From Enterovibrio baiacu (GTDB lineage: Bacteria > Pseudomonadota > Gammaproteobacteria > Enterobacterales > Vibrionaceae), in NCBI RefSeq assembly GCF_004120195.1, contig NZ_SCHN01000006.1, positions 310,001 through 374,000 of the forward strand: a stretch of DNA of 64,000 nt, in the 5' to 3' direction. The notes beneath the pieces were generated by a model. That model made no database searches and was not told the origin of the DNA. It was given only the letters and a program-made list of their open reading frames with translations. How positions within the stretch are numbered: position 1 is the first letter of the stretch; every line of letters starts with the position of its first letter. Both the position numbers and the translations under genes were made by a program. Positions 8,270 through 17,258 of the stretch are shown piece after piece.

Positions 8270-8896
8270 TTAGCGCTCGCGAGGTGGCTGCGTTAACCAG
8301 CCTTTATCTGCGGCATCTTTCAACATGGTTTGGGTGTAGTCCCACAACGTTTTCGAGCCTTTTTCTATCTTGCTGTTCACCGTCAATGCCTGCTGTAGCG
8401 AGATACCGTGCTCTTTCCAACTTTGTCCGTTGGTATTGACGTTCAGTAGCATGGGCATCAGGCGATCGAGCGCTTTGCCGAACTGCGCTTCGGGCGATTG
8501 CGCGGCTTCAAATTCATGCCATAGCGCAAGTAACTCGTCGCCTTGCTCTTTCGGCAACATACCGAACAAACGCGCGGCAGCTTTCTTTTCATTTTCTTCT
8601 TGAGACTTCGTGGCCTCTAGGTCGTAAACGAAGGTATCACCCGCATCAATTTCCACCACATCGTGGATGAGCAGCATTTTCACGACTTTGGCGATATCGA
8701 CAGGTTCGTTCGCGTGCTCTTCGAGCAACAGCGCCATGAGCGCGACTTGCCAACTGTGCTCGGCGGAATTTTCTAACCGCGCATTGTCAGATTTGATGCG
8801 TGTTCTTCGCAGCACGGCTTTGAGCTTGTCGATTTCAATCAGCAGCGCGAGCTGTTTTTCTAAGCGCGATAGCGACGTCTCAGGCACGTTATTCAT
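8270..8896 (-). CDS. HD-domain hydrolase (HD_3, YfbR/HDDC2-like nucleotidase)
   Basis: 208 aa. HD-superfamily metal ligands are visible: AEHSW near residue 45, LLIHDVVEID near 75 (the HD pair) and a distal Asp in KALDRLMPML near 140. The arrangement matches the HD_3 group that includes 5'-deoxynucleotidase YfbR and human HDDC2, so dephosphorylation of deoxynucleoside monophosphates is the likely but unproven activity. The ATG overlaps the rimJ stop by 8 nt (ATGAATAA), indicating coupled translation from the rimJ transcript. Confidence 0.85.
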   Translation of the reverse strand: MNNVPETSLSRLEKQLALLIEIDKLKAVLRRTRIKSDNARLENSAEHSWQVALMALLLEEHANEPVDIAKVVKMLLIHDVVEIDAGDTFVYDLEATKSQEENEKKAAARLFGMLPKEQGDELLALWHEFEAAQSPEAQFGKALDRLMPMLLNVNTNGQSWKEHGISLQQALTVNSKIEKGSKTLWDYTQTMLKDAADKGWLTQPPRER

Positions 8897-9476
8897 TGAT
8901 GGACGCCACCCAGTTTGGATTGATCAGCGAGGTGAGCGTGTGGTCTTCCCACTTGCCGTTGATCAAGAGATAGTCTTTCGCGTGCCCTTCTTCTTGGAAG
9001 CCCGCGGCTTTTAATACGGCTTCGCTACGGGTGTTTCGCGGCATGTAAGAGGCCATGATGCGGTGCATATTGAGGTTATCGAACAGCCATTGGTTCGTGA
9101 GGTTGAGCGCACGGCGCATGAACCCTTTGCCTTGTGCGGCTTCTGCGAGGGAGTAACCAACGTTACAGGCGTGAAAAGGAAACTGCATGATGTTGTTGTA
9201 GGTGATCACGCCCGCCACCTCATCCGTGTCTTTTTCGAAAATCAGAAAATAGTAGGCCAAACCATGACGTTGGAGCTCCACCAACTGGATGACACGTCGT
9301 TCCCACCCTTCATACGTGAAGAATCCTTCGGGGCGAAGCGGCTCCCAAGGTGTCAAATAAGTGCGATTTAATTGGAAATAGCGAACAATTCGAGCGACAT
9401 CTGCCTTCTGTATTGCACGTACGACAAGATTATCCACACTCAAACACGGGAAAGGGTTTATAATTTCGACAGTCAA
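8889..9476 (-). CDS. rimJ: RimJ-type ribosomal-protein-alanine N-acetyltransferase
   Basis: 195 aa GNAT enzyme. RimJ acetylates the N-terminal alanine of ribosomal protein S5 in E. coli. The N-terminal segment LVVRAIQKADVARIVRYF and TYLTPWEPLRPEGF aligns with E. coli RimJ; the acetyl-CoA loop is NVGYSLAEAAQGKGFMRRAL near residue 105, followed by NMHRIMASYMPRNTRSEAVL. Divergent from ogt; the first gene of a two-gene unit with the HD hydrolase. RimI/RimL-like alternatives are less likely given the N-terminal match. Confidence 0.85.
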   Translation of the reverse strand: MTVEIINPFPCLSVDNLVVRAIQKADVARIVRYFQLNRTYLTPWEPLRPEGFFTYEGWERRVIQLVELQRHGLAYYFLIFEKDTDEVAGVITYNNIMQFPFHACNVGYSLAEAAQGKGFMRRALNLTNQWLFDNLNMHRIMASYMPRNTRSEAVLKAAGFQEEGHAKDYLLINGKWEDHTLTSLINPNWVASINE

Positions 9477-9499
9477 CTTGCCTCCAGTCTAAATGCAGC

Positions 9500-9985
9500 A
9501 TGCCTATGTTCTATGATAGTTTTGAAACAGATTTGGGAAAAGTACACCTTCTGGCCGATGATACTGGCCTTCGACAATTGACGTTATGCCTAAGGCATCC
9601 TTTTGAGCATAGCCGTGATTGGCATCACTCTCCGGCGCAACTTTCGGGGTACCGCACCCAGCTTATCGAGTTTATTTCCGGTGAGCGAACGTCCTTTGAT
9701 TTACCCCTTGCCCCCGAAGGCACGGAATTCCAACACAAGGTATGGCAGCAACTTCGCAGTATTCCTTACGGCGAAACACGCACCTACGGCCAAATCGCTC
9801 ATGAGATTGGCAACCCGAAAGCCAGTCGCGCTGTCGGCATGGCAAACAACGTTAACCCTATCCCCTTCATCATTCCTTGCCACCGTGTGATTGGCAGCAA
9901 AGGTGAACTCACCGGTTACCGTTACGGCCTCGAGATCAAACAAAAACTGCTCGATATTGAAGGATGCCCTCTTGTAACGGAGTAG
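9500..9985 (+). CDS. ogt: Methylated-DNA--protein-cysteine methyltransferase
   Basis: 161 aa. Removes alkyl groups from O6-methylguanine/O4-methylthymine by suicide transfer to its own cysteine. The active-site motif IPCHRVIG is near residue 129, the helix-turn-helix region YGETRTYGQIAHEIGNPKASRAVG precedes it, and LTGYRYGLEIKQKLLDIEG follows. The length suits Ogt rather than the Ada fusion. Divergent from rimJ with a short promoter gap; ends near a bidirectional terminator. Confidence 0.93.
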   Translation: MPMFYDSFETDLGKVHLLADDTGLRQLTLCLRHPFEHSRDWHHSPAQLSGYRTQLIEFISGERTSFDLPLAPEGTEFQHKVWQQLRSIPYGETRTYGQIAHEIGNPKASRAVGMANNVNPIPFIIPCHRVIGSKGELTGYRYGLEIKQKLLDIEGCPLVTE

Positions 9986-10002
9986 TCTGTTCTCGCTTTA
10001 TT

Positions 10003-10041
10003 TATACCCAAGCAACCTGACGTGCAGACTGCTTAGGTATA
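10003..10041. repeat. Short 'tatacccaa' inverted-repeat remnant
   Basis: TATACCCAAGCA (10003-10014) is mirrored by TGCTTAGGTATA (10030-10041) with one mismatch. The left end plus ACCTGA matches the ends of the 268-bp element at 46648-46915, so this is probably a deleted copy of the same vibrio repeat family. Confidence 0.55.
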
Positions 10042-10068
10042 AACCGATCAACAAGGTATATACCGATC

Positions 10069-10102
10069 AAAAAAGGTGGCAGAAGTTCTGCCACCTTTTT
10101 TT
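10069..10102. terminator. Bidirectional terminator between ogt and tyrR
   Basis: AAAAAAGGTGGCAGAA...TTCTGCCACCTTTTTTT: an 11-bp stem flanked by A and T runs, able to stop both ogt (plus) and tyrR (minus) transcripts. Confidence 0.92.
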
Positions 10103-10195
10103 CGTTTTTCATTTTCGCTTGGCAGTCGCCCTGAACAGGCTTGACGTGTGCACGCCCCGTTCAAGGATACACCCCAATCAACGGTGCCTAACCCG

Positions 10196-11734
10196 CTACT
10201 TTTTGCCGATGCCGTATTCGCGCAGTTTGTTGGCAACCGCGGTATGTGACACGCTCAAACGCTTGGCAAGCTTGCGCGTTGACGGGTAGCTACGGTACAA
10301 GTTGGTCAAAATGCCTGACTCGTAACGCTTCATGATGTCATCCAACGATCCGTCCATTGACTCTTCGGTTAAGAAGGCGCTTTGTTCGGTTTCTGGCAGT
10401 TGAATGTCTTCTTTGGTTAAGGTGCCATCTTCAATTTGCGTGACCGCACGGAAAAGCACGTTACGCAATTGGCGAACGTTACCGGGCCACGAGTATTGCG
10501 ACAGAAAATCGGGCACACCGGATTGCAGTGCGGGGCGCTCTTGACCTAACTCCGCAGAGAACTGATTCAAGAACAATTCCGCCAGCGGTTGCACATCAGA
10601 AGGACGCTCACGCAGCGGTGGCACAGTTAGCGACAACACGTTCAAACGATAATACAAATCTTCTCTGAACTGCCCTGCGGTGACCAACTCGGACAAGTTC
10701 TTCTGCGTTGAACAAATAACGCGAACATCCACTTTGACTTCATGTTCTTCGCCCACGCGACGGAACGTGCCGTCTTGCATGAAGCGCAGCAATTTGATTT
10801 GCAGGTGCGGGCTCATCTCACCCACTTCGTACAAGAACACAGTGCCGCCATCGGCTTGTTCAAACTGGCCTTTCTTGCCTTCGCGTTCGGGGCCAGGCGC
10901 ACAGCCAAACAATTCAGTTTCTGCCGCATCGTCTGGCATGGACACACAGTTCACCAACAAGAACGGATGTTCTGCGCGGTGTGAACGTTGATGACACGCT
11001 TTCGCGAGCAGTTCTTTCCCTGTGCCGGTTTCGCCTTGGATCAGCAACGGCGCATCCAGTAAGGCAAATTTCTTCGCTTGATTGACCAAGGCGCGGAATT
11101 TGCTGGATTGCCCCACAAGATGCTCAAAACCATGCTCGCCCGGCGTGCGGTACAAGGTGGTTGGTAAGTGGTTCATCGACACTTGTTTTAGCTGCACCAC
11201 GGCGCTGGCTAATACATCGTTATCTTCGCTGTCAGTAACATAGACAGGCATCACTTCCATTAGGTAATCAATGCCCGTTAACACCACTTGTCGGCACACT
11301 TGGCTGGCTTTTTCTCGCTCTAACCAATGCGCGAAGTTGAAGTCAGGGAACAGCACATTGGCCGATTCGCCAATGAGGTTTTCATGGTGCGACCCCATCA
11401 GCCTGAAGGCAGATTTGTTGGCCATGTCCACTTTCCCCGTTAGGTTGAGGGAAAAGACAGGATCGCTCAGTGTTTCTAGCAATGCGCGCAGTTCACGATG
11501 CTCACGCTCTGCGGGTAGGAATTGGATTTTTCGAACGTCGGTGACGCCACTAATCAGGCGGATTTCAGACATAAGTTGCCTGAACTCATCGAACTCTACC
11601 TCGGGGCAGTTAAGGTAAATAATGCCGACTTGATCGATTTCAATACCACGGAGGTCGATATTACGTCTTGCGAGAATGTCGAGAAGTTCGCGGGTTAATC
11701 CAAGTCGATCTTCACAATAGACCTGTAATCTCAC
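10196..11734 (-). CDS. tyrR: Transcriptional regulator TyrR
   Basis: 512 aa, same size class as E. coli TyrR. It senses aromatic amino acids and controls their synthesis and transport. Domains: N-terminal ACT (MRLQVYCEDRLGLTRELLDI), PAS (about 80-190), AAA+ with Walker A GETGTGKELLAKACH near residue 235 and the GAFTGA-loop region degenerate (ELFGCAPGPEREGKKG), consistent with TyrR not being a normal sigma-54 activator; C-terminal HTH (STRKLAKRLSVSHTAVANKL). Its binding sites are visible upstream of tyrP at 56511 and 56647. A palindrome ACACACTGTATGTGT lies about 20 bp upstream of its start; role unknown. Confidence 0.96.
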   Translation of the reverse strand: MRLQVYCEDRLGLTRELLDILARRNIDLRGIEIDQVGIIYLNCPEVEFDEFRQLMSEIRLISGVTDVRKIQFLPAEREHRELRALLETLSDPVFSLNLTGKVDMANKSAFRLMGSHHENLIGESANVLFPDFNFAHWLEREKASQVCRQVVLTGIDYLMEVMPVYVTDSEDNDVLASAVVQLKQVSMNHLPTTLYRTPGEHGFEHLVGQSSKFRALVNQAKKFALLDAPLLIQGETGTGKELLAKACHQRSHRAEHPFLLVNCVSMPDDAAETELFGCAPGPEREGKKGQFEQADGGTVFLYEVGEMSPHLQIKLLRFMQDGTFRRVGEEHEVKVDVRVICSTQKNLSELVTAGQFREDLYYRLNVLSLTVPPLRERPSDVQPLAELFLNQFSAELGQERPALQSGVPDFLSQYSWPGNVRQLRNVLFRAVTQIEDGTLTKEDIQLPETEQSAFLTEESMDGSLDDIMKRYESGILTNLYRSYPSTRKLAKRLSVSHTAVANKLREYGIGKK

Positions 11735-12154
11735 GTTGATGTCCTACTTGAAAGTCGAAACACACTGTATGTGTTACTTCTGCGTTCCGACATGTTGATC
11801 AGGAAGAAGCTCGCACTTTCTGGCACGTACATTTATTACGCAAATTGGCGCATGTAAAAAGTGTCAGGAAATGTTGACAGTTTCAGAAGTTTGCGCCCGA
11901 ACACTGTATGAGTCAAGCGATGTGCTAGAAAACGTGAGAAAGAAATTTCCCCAAGGGTAAGGAATGCCTTTTTCGCTGCAAACGTTGGCGAAAAAGCGTG
12001 CTTTGGCGCGCACGAAACGAGAAGCGAGAAGCGAGAAGCGAGAAGCGAGAAGCGAGAAGCGAGAAGCGAGAAAAGAATACAAAGGGAAAGCGGGAAAGCA
12101 AATAGGGCCGAAGCCCTATTTGTTAATGCTAGCTGTTTACGTTAGCTGTTTACG
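11735..12154. other. 420-bp intergenic region with heptamer repeat
   Basis: Leader of tyrR, then a gene-free stretch with the 7-bp tandem array (12018-12072). An apparent small frame across the array is an artefact of the repeat (a seven-residue periodic peptide), so I do not call a gene. Confidence 0.6.
12018..12072. repeat. Heptanucleotide tandem repeat (CGAGAAG)x7+
   Basis: Seven perfect copies of CGAGAAG (12018-12066) plus a partial eighth (CGAGAA). A 7-bp unit is out of phase with codons, so copy-number change would shift any frame across it; here it lies just downstream of ycjF (minus strand), in non-coding DNA. Confidence 0.95.
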
Positions 12155-13180
12155 TTAGCCGTTTGATGAACTGCCTTTCGGTGTCAGCTTGCCAAGCAGT
12201 TGGCGACGCATGTCCGACAGCTTAGGGGCTGGCGCACTCAAGTAAGGCAGCGGGCGCATCAGCGCCATGGCCTTGTAACCCAAACGTGCGGTGAGCAAGC
12301 CGACACCCAACCCCTGTGCGACACGCCCAGACAATCGACCCGCAAGATCGACGGAAAGCAGATCTGCACCGACATCCGTTAATGCTTCGCTCGCCCCCGC
12401 AAAGGCCATGTTTGCCAGCACTAAGCGCAGCAAACGAATGCGAGACCAATAGCCAAGTTCAACGCCGTAAATGGTTGCGACTTGTTCCAGCAAACGGAAA
12501 TTACGCCACGCCACCAGCAACATGTCTGCCAACGCAAGCGGGCTCATCGCCACCATCACTGCGGCCTCGCTGGCGTATTTGGTCACCATTTTTTTCGCGG
12601 CGACATCTTGCTCTGTCACGACCATGCTGTCGTAAAGCTCAAAGACTTCTTTGTCGTTATGGGTCGCAGCAAGCGCGTTCTGCCAGCGATCAAACCCTGC
12701 GGTCAGTTCACCATGGCCTTGATGCGCAAGCTTTTCACAAACGGCTTTCGCTTTACCAATGCCATCAGCATCAATAATGGCTTGTACCGTCTCGCGTTCA
12801 TCTTGACGCCCTTTCAAACGACGAAGCGCGAGAAACTCTTTGCCAAGTGCCGACACACCCAGCACGGCAAGACCAGCAACAAAGCCGCTCCACCCGACGG
12901 CAAGCCAGTCAGCGGTTTGTACGGCGGTGACCACGTTATCAACGGTTTGCCAGCCCACCAGCGCTAAACCTGCTGCTGCAAGCGCACGCAAACCCCAGCG
13001 TTTCTTGCGCGGTGCCAGCGTGGCTTCTAATGCTTGTTCGGCGTCGTTTTCTTCATCCACGGTGGTGATGGCAAACGTCGTTGCGTCATGATCGAATTGC
13101 TGCTGCGCCGTTAATTCAGGCGAAGCATCGGTGTCATCTTTTGGCTCATCAAACACAATCGCTTTTTTATATTCAGTCAT
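12155..13180 (-). CDS. ycjF: YcjF family inner-membrane protein (DUF697)
   Basis: 341 aa. Acidic, Gln-rich cytoplasmic N-terminus (to about 65), two membrane segments (WGLRALAAAGLALVGWQ near 63 and WLAVGWSGFVAGLAVLGVSA near 92), then a soluble domain and a hydrophobic DUF697 region (EAAVMVAMSPLALADMLLVAW, then AGASEALTDVGADLLS). YcjF accompanies the ycjX GTPase in psp-type envelope-stress clusters; its precise role is unknown. Begins 8 bp after ycjX, so it is co-transcribed, and the pair follows pspC on the same strand. Confidence 0.9.
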   Translation of the reverse strand: MTEYKKAIVFDEPKDDTDASPELTAQQQFDHDATTFAITTVDEENDAEQALEATLAPRKKRWGLRALAAAGLALVGWQTVDNVVTAVQTADWLAVGWSGFVAGLAVLGVSALGKEFLALRRLKGRQDERETVQAIIDADGIGKAKAVCEKLAHQGHGELTAGFDRWQNALAATHNDKEVFELYDSMVVTEQDVAAKKMVTKYASEAAVMVAMSPLALADMLLVAWRNFRLLEQVATIYGVELGYWSRIRLLRLVLANMAFAGASEALTDVGADLLSVDLAGRLSGRVAQGLGVGLLTARLGYKAMALMRPLPYLSAPAPKLSDMRRQLLGKLTPKGSSSNG

Positions 13181-13188
13181 GTCTTACC

Positions 13189-14583
13189 TTATCTGAGCTT
13201 GTCGCCCAGCAAATATTGCAGCGCTTTATCCACGCGAATGTGGGGCAATGGCTCATCCACATCTGACGGCATCGGGCGGAATTGGCGGAACTCAAAATGG
13301 TTGTTTTGCCAAAACGCATCCCCCGGGAGTCGTGCTGGCACGTCGCCTGGGTACATCAGCATCGGTTCACCGTTTTCTAACGTGCCTCGCAGCGCTGAAA
13401 TCGTTTCGCCTTTGTGATCAACCATGCCAGGCTCGGTGGCTTGAATAGACGCGAGGCTCACGCACTCCATATCAATGCCTTCAAACGCTGCCGACTGCCA
13501 CGCTTCGTGAATCAATTGCTGCAGCAACGACACCAAATTCGGGTGCTGCTCAGGCGTGACATGGTCAGCCTTGGTCGCGGCAAACAAAATCTTATCAATG
13601 CGTGGTGAGAACAAGCGGCGAAGCAAACCACTTTTGCCGTAACGGAAGCTCTGCATCAACTGTTCAAGCGCCAAGCGCATATCGTTGAATGACTCTGGCC
13701 CCGCATTCAATGGTTGCAAGGTATCCACCAGCACGATTTGGCGATCCACTTTCGAAAAGTGGTCTTTGTAAAAGCCTTTCACGATGTGCTGGCAGTAGTA
13801 GTCGTAACGCTGCTTCAAGATGGCATAGTTGCTGTTTGGCGAAGCTGATGCCAGTTGGCTTTCACTGTATTGCCCGTTCGCTAAGGGGAAGAACTGCAAC
13901 ACAGGCGCACCGGCATATTCACCCGGCAACACAAACCGACCCGGCTGTACCCAATGCAAACCCGCTTCGTCTTTGCAGGCATGCAGGTACGAGGTATAAC
14001 CTTCTGACAACGCAGCAATGCGCTGCTCATCGGCTTCTGCTAAAGGGTCAAATGCATCCAGCGCTTGAAGCCATTCCTCAGCAAGTTCTTTGCGTTTTCC
14101 TTTCAAGATAGCGGCTTGCTTACGCGACCATTCGTCAAAGCTCATGCTCAACAACGGCAAATCCAACAACCACTCACCGGGGTAATCCACCACGTCGAGG
14201 TACAAGGTTGCGGTTTCTTGCAGCAGCTTCATTGCGCCTTTTTTCGGGCGATAACGGATCGCGAGGCGAATTTCACTCACGTCTCGCGTCGGCGAAGGCC
14301 ACGTTGGCGGCTGTGAACGCAATGACTGAATGCCAATGTCGTAATCAAACGCAGGGATATGAAGCTGGCTTTGCTGCACGCGGCGCGCCCCCAACACCTG
14401 CCCGTCTCGAACAGGCTGAAAAAGCGGCATTCTTGGGTTCGTCGCGCTATGAAGAAGCTGATTGATGACCGACGTTATAAACGCCGTTTTACCCGCCCTT
14501 GAAAGGCCGGTAACTGCAAGACGAACATGGCGGTCTAAGCCACGGTTAACCCATTTGTTAACCTGATTTTTTACGGATTTCAT
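13189..14583 (-). CDS. ycjX: YcjX family NTPase (DUF463)
   Basis: 464 aa P-loop NTPase. Walker A is in RLAVTGLSRAGKTAFITSVINQ near residue 24 (GLSRAGKT); a switch region DVVDYPGEWLLDLPLL near 130 resembles a GTPase G3 motif. YcjX is induced with the phage-shock genes in E. coli, so a role in envelope stress is likely. I take ATG 14583 (MKSVKNQVNKWVNRGLDRH), which aligns with E. coli YcjX; a TTG nine bases upstream is closer to AGGAG and is a possible alternative. Separated from pspC by a small inverted-repeat element. Confidence 0.92.
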   Translation of the reverse strand: MKSVKNQVNKWVNRGLDRHVRLAVTGLSRAGKTAFITSVINQLLHSATNPRMPLFQPVRDGQVLGARRVQQSQLHIPAFDYDIGIQSLRSQPPTWPSPTRDVSEIRLAIRYRPKKGAMKLLQETATLYLDVVDYPGEWLLDLPLLSMSFDEWSRKQAAILKGKRKELAEEWLQALDAFDPLAEADEQRIAALSEGYTSYLHACKDEAGLHWVQPGRFVLPGEYAGAPVLQFFPLANGQYSESQLASASPNSNYAILKQRYDYYCQHIVKGFYKDHFSKVDRQIVLVDTLQPLNAGPESFNDMRLALEQLMQSFRYGKSGLLRRLFSPRIDKILFAATKADHVTPEQHPNLVSLLQQLIHEAWQSAAFEGIDMECVSLASIQATEPGMVDHKGETISALRGTLENGEPMLMYPGDVPARLPGDAFWQNNHFEFRQFRPMPSDVDEPLPHIRVDKALQYLLGDKLR

Positions 14584-14607
14584 TAAAAGCAATGACTCCT
14601 AATAAAC

Positions 14608-14724
14608 ACATACCCAAATCACTTCAGTGTGAAAGCATCTTCAATCAAAACAAGGCTCACGGAAGAGTTTACGCCGAAAGAAGAAACCAAACCGAGAATA
14701 TGATGAGAAGAAATTTGGGTATGT
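14608..14724. repeat. 117-bp inverted-repeat element
   Basis: Perfect 12-bp terminal inverted repeats ACATACCCAAAT / ATTTGGGTATGT. It occupies the gap between pspC and ycjX and resembles the 'tatacccaaat' repeats dispersed in vibrio genomes. It is followed by a C5/G5 hairpin (14725-14742) without a T-run. Confidence 0.7.
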
Positions 14725-14759
14725 CCCCCGCATAAGGCGGGGGAATGAGAGGAATGCGC

Positions 14760-15146
14760 TTATAGCTGTTTAAACTTACGGTTTAAGTCAAACTCTGACG
14801 ACGTTACATACGCCTCCATTTTTGCTACATCTTGCTCCATCTCTTTCATTTCATTGTCGATATCAACCAACAAATCGCTCGCTGTTTTGCCTCGTTGCCA
14901 AGGCTTTTGTTTGACTTGGTGATCACGCGTATGTTGCGTTTGCTGCGCTTCTTCCGGTGGCATTTTTTCGAGTATCAGCATTGCTGCGAGATACGCCACT
15001 AACACAAAGAAGCCCATGCCGATTAGAAATGCTGTCACTGTGAGGATCCTCACCAACCATATTTCAACACCAAAGTAATCGGCGACGCCTGCACAAACAC
15101 CGCCGAGCTTTCCGTTTACCGGGTCACGATACAGTGTTTTGCTCAT
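14760..15146 (-). CDS. pspC: Phage shock protein C
   Basis: 128 aa. PspC-domain membrane protein that activates the psp response with PspB by relieving PspA inhibition of PspF. The N-terminus LYRDPVNGKLGGVCAGVADY is the PspC signature; a membrane segment follows (residues about 35-60), then a basic/acidic tail with a helical region. ATG 15146 overlaps the last base of the pspB stop (TAATG) and has GGAG upstream; the earlier ATG (15161) would disrupt this. Confidence 0.94.
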   Translation of the reverse strand: MSKTLYRDPVNGKLGGVCAGVADYFGVEIWLVRILTVTAFLIGMGFFVLVAYLAAMLILEKMPPEEAQQTQHTRDHQVKQKPWQRGKTASDLLVDIDNEMKEMEQDVAKMEAYVTSSEFDLNRKFKQL

Positions 15147-15373
15147 TATTTGTGTCTCCAATTTGGCGCTTCTTCATCAAGAATGCGCTCTAGGGAATGG
15201 ATACGGTCTTGCAGTGATTCTGCGCGATCTGCCAAGGCTTGTAACTGTGCGAATTCATCACCACTCAAACCCTGACCAACCTGACGCTTACTGCGATAAT
15301 GGAGCCATAGCCACAGTGGTGCAACAAGTACTAGAAACACCACCAGTGGGATAGATAGAAACGCCATTGACAT
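15146..15373 (-). CDS. pspB: Phage shock protein B
   Basis: 75 aa, E. coli PspB is 74. One N-terminal membrane helix (FLSIPLVVFLVLVAPLWLWLHY), then a cytoplasmic leucine-zipper-like helix (LQALADRAESLQDRIHSLER) that binds PspC and PspA. AGGAG five bases before the ATG. Second gene of pspABC. Confidence 0.94.
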   Translation of the reverse strand: MSMAFLSIPLVVFLVLVAPLWLWLHYRSKRQVGQGLSGDEFAQLQALADRAESLQDRIHSLERILDEEAPNWRHK

Positions 15374-15401
15374 GCTTTCTCCTTACCTTAAGCAGGTATA
15401 A

Positions 15402-16067
15402 TTATTCTTTGTCCTTTAGCTCTGCTTTCATGCGAGCCAGCTCTTTTTCAATGTCGTCTTGCGCTTGAAGGTCGGCGAACTCATCTTCCAAACGCTTGCC
15501 TTTACCAATGCTGAGGCTGTCGGCTTCCGCTTCTAACTCATCAATGCGGCGTTCGTACTGTTCGAATTTTGCCATTGCTTCATCCGTACGGCCAGTGTCC
15601 AATTGACGACGAACATCAAGACGATTGCCCGCCGCTTCACGACGCATGACCAAGGCTTTTTGACGTGCACGGGTTTCTGTCAATTTGGTTTCCAGTTCCG
15701 CGACTTCGTTACCGAGCTTTTCAATGGTTTCTTCAACCAAGTTGTACTCTTCTTTTAGCGTCAGCAAAATATCATGCACTTTTTGCTTTTCAATCAGTGC
15801 GGCACGCGCCAAATCTTCACGGGATTTTTGCAGGGCCAGCGTCGCTTTTTCTTGCCAGTCGTGCATTTGACGTTCGATGTTATCCACTTTACGTGCTAGC
15901 TCTTTTTTGTCAGCCAGCGCGCGTGCTGAAGAAGTACGAACTTCAACTAAAGTGTCTTCCATTTCCTGAATAATCAGGCGAACCATTTTTTGTGGATCTT
16001 CTGCTTTATCAAGCAGTGAATTTACGTTTGCATTTACGATATCTGCAAAGCGAGAAAAAATACCCAT
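15402..16067 (-). CDS. pspA: Phage shock protein A
   Basis: 221 aa, PspA/IM30 (ESCRT-III-like) family. Starts [20 protein letters not shown], the amphipathic membrane-binding helix, then about 200 residues of coiled coil ([21 protein letters not shown] and following). It binds and inhibits PspF at rest and forms membrane-supporting scaffolds under envelope stress. First gene of the operon; transcription from the sigma-54 promoter at 16141-16156. Confidence 0.96.
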   Translation of the reverse strand: MGIFSRFADIVNANVNSLLDKAEDPQKMVRLIIQEMEDTLVEVRTSSARALADKKELARKVDNIERQMHDWQEKATLALQKSREDLARAALIEKQKVHDILLTLKEEYNLVEETIEKLGNEVAELETKLTETRARQKALVMRREAAGNRLDVRRQLDTGRTDEAMAKFEQYERRIDELEAEADSLSIGKGKRLEDEFADLQAQDDIEKELARMKAELKDKE

Positions 16068-16140
16068 TGTATTGCTCCTTTTACAATCGCGCTGAGTGCG
16101 CTAACAGGTGACGAGGTAATCCTCATATGCCTTACCTATA

Positions 16141-16156
16141 TCAAAGTGCGTGCCAA
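16141..16156 (-). promoter_or_regulatory. Sigma-54 promoter of pspABC
   Basis: Minus-strand TTGGCACGCACTTTGA matches the -24/-12 consensus TGGCACG-N4-TTGC with one deviation at the end. It lies about 75 bp upstream of pspA and between pspA and pspF, as expected for PspF-activated transcription. The AT-rich tract at 16157-16185 could hold IHF/PspF sites. Confidence 0.88.
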
Positions 16157-16253
16157 CTTTTATAGACTATAAATTTCAATCACTTAACGCCTTATGTGCA
16201 TTTTACGCCAATCCGCGTATGATGAAATAAACTAACAGTTGGTAAATTTAACC

Positions 16254-17258
16254 ATGCAAAAGCCTGACAATCTGATTGGTGAATCCGACCACTTCCTTTC
16301 TGTGCTCGATCACGTCTCCCGCATTGCGCCTCTTAACCGCCCACTTTTGATTTTGGGTGAGCGAGGCACGGGTAAAGAGCTTATCGCGAAACGCCTACAC
16401 TATTTGTCACGTCGTTGGGATGGTCCCTTGGTGAGCTTAAACTGTGCGGCACTCAGCGACGGATTAATCGACTCAGAATTGTTTGGCCATGAGGCTGGCT
16501 CCTTCAGTGGCGCAAAAGGCCGTCACAAAGGCCGATTTGAGCGTGCGGAAGGCGGCACCTTGTTTTTGGATGAGCTCGCCACCTCTCCCCTTGGCGTGCA
16601 AGAGAAGTTACTCCGCGTGATTGAATACGGCGAGTATGAACGCGTCGGCGGTAGCGACATTCTCAATGCGGATGTCAGGCTGATCTGCGCCACCAATGAA
16701 GATTTGCCGCGCTTGGCCGAAGAAGGAAAGTTTCGCGCTGACTTGCTTGACCGGTTGGCCTTTGACGTGATTCATCTGCCGCCACTGCGCGAGCGACATG
16801 GGGATATTGCACTGCTGGCGGAGTATTACGCACTGAAAATGTGTCGTGAACTGGGGTACGGCTACTTTGCAGGTTTTACCAAAGAAGCAGAAAAAGCCTT
16901 AAACACCTACCACTGGCCGGGTAACGTGCGTGAACTTAAAAACGTGGTAGAACGTGCGATTTATCGCCATAACGATGAAGACTCTCCCGTTGATGCCATT
17001 CACTTAGACCCTTTCACGGCGCCTTGGGAATCCGTGACATCGTTAGAAAAAGAGGTGTCTGAGCCTGCATTTACACTGCCCATGGATTTACGCCAGTGGC
17101 AACAGGCGCAAGAAAAAGAAATTGTTGAATTTGCGATGATACAAGCCAAGTACAACCAAAGACGTGCCGCAGAGCAACTCGGGTTAAGCTACCATCAAGT
17201 AAGGGGATTATTGCGAAAGTACAATCTCGTTGGCGATGAAAAAGAGGATTCTGAATAG
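16254..17258 (+). CDS. pspF: psp operon transcriptional activator
   Basis: 334 aa sigma-54 enhancer-binding protein without a receiver domain. Walker A GERGTGKELIAKRLH (about residue 36), GAFTGA-type loop present as GSFSGA, Walker B GGTLFLDELAT, R-finger region FRADLLDRLAF, and a C-terminal Fis-like HTH (NQRRAAEQLGLSYHQVRGLL). Start chosen at ATG 16254 (MQKPDNLIGESDHF), aligning with E. coli PspF; an upstream TTG would add five residues. Divergent from pspA, which it activates. Confidence 0.95.
   Translation: MQKPDNLIGESDHFLSVLDHVSRIAPLNRPLLILGERGTGKELIAKRLHYLSRRWDGPLVSLNCAALSDGLIDSELFGHEAGSFSGAKGRHKGRFERAEGGTLFLDELATSPLGVQEKLLRVIEYGEYERVGGSDILNADVRLICATNEDLPRLAEEGKFRADLLDRLAFDVIHLPPLRERHGDIALLAEYYALKMCRELGYGYFAGFTKEAEKALNTYHWPGNVRELKNVVERAIYRHNDEDSPVDAIHLDPFTAPWESVTSLEKEVSEPAFTLPMDLRQWQQAQEKEIVEFAMIQAKYNQRRAAEQLGLSYHQVRGLLRKYNLVGDEKEDSE

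Noticed and set aside
12018-12072. Tandem repeat considered as a CRISPR array
   Set aside because: The units are 7 bp, contiguous and without spacers; no cas genes are present.
11864-12082. Minus-strand frame of 72 codons across the heptamer repeat
   Set aside because: Half the peptide is a direct translation of the tandem repeat with seven-residue periodicity; there is no ribosome site and no family resemblance.
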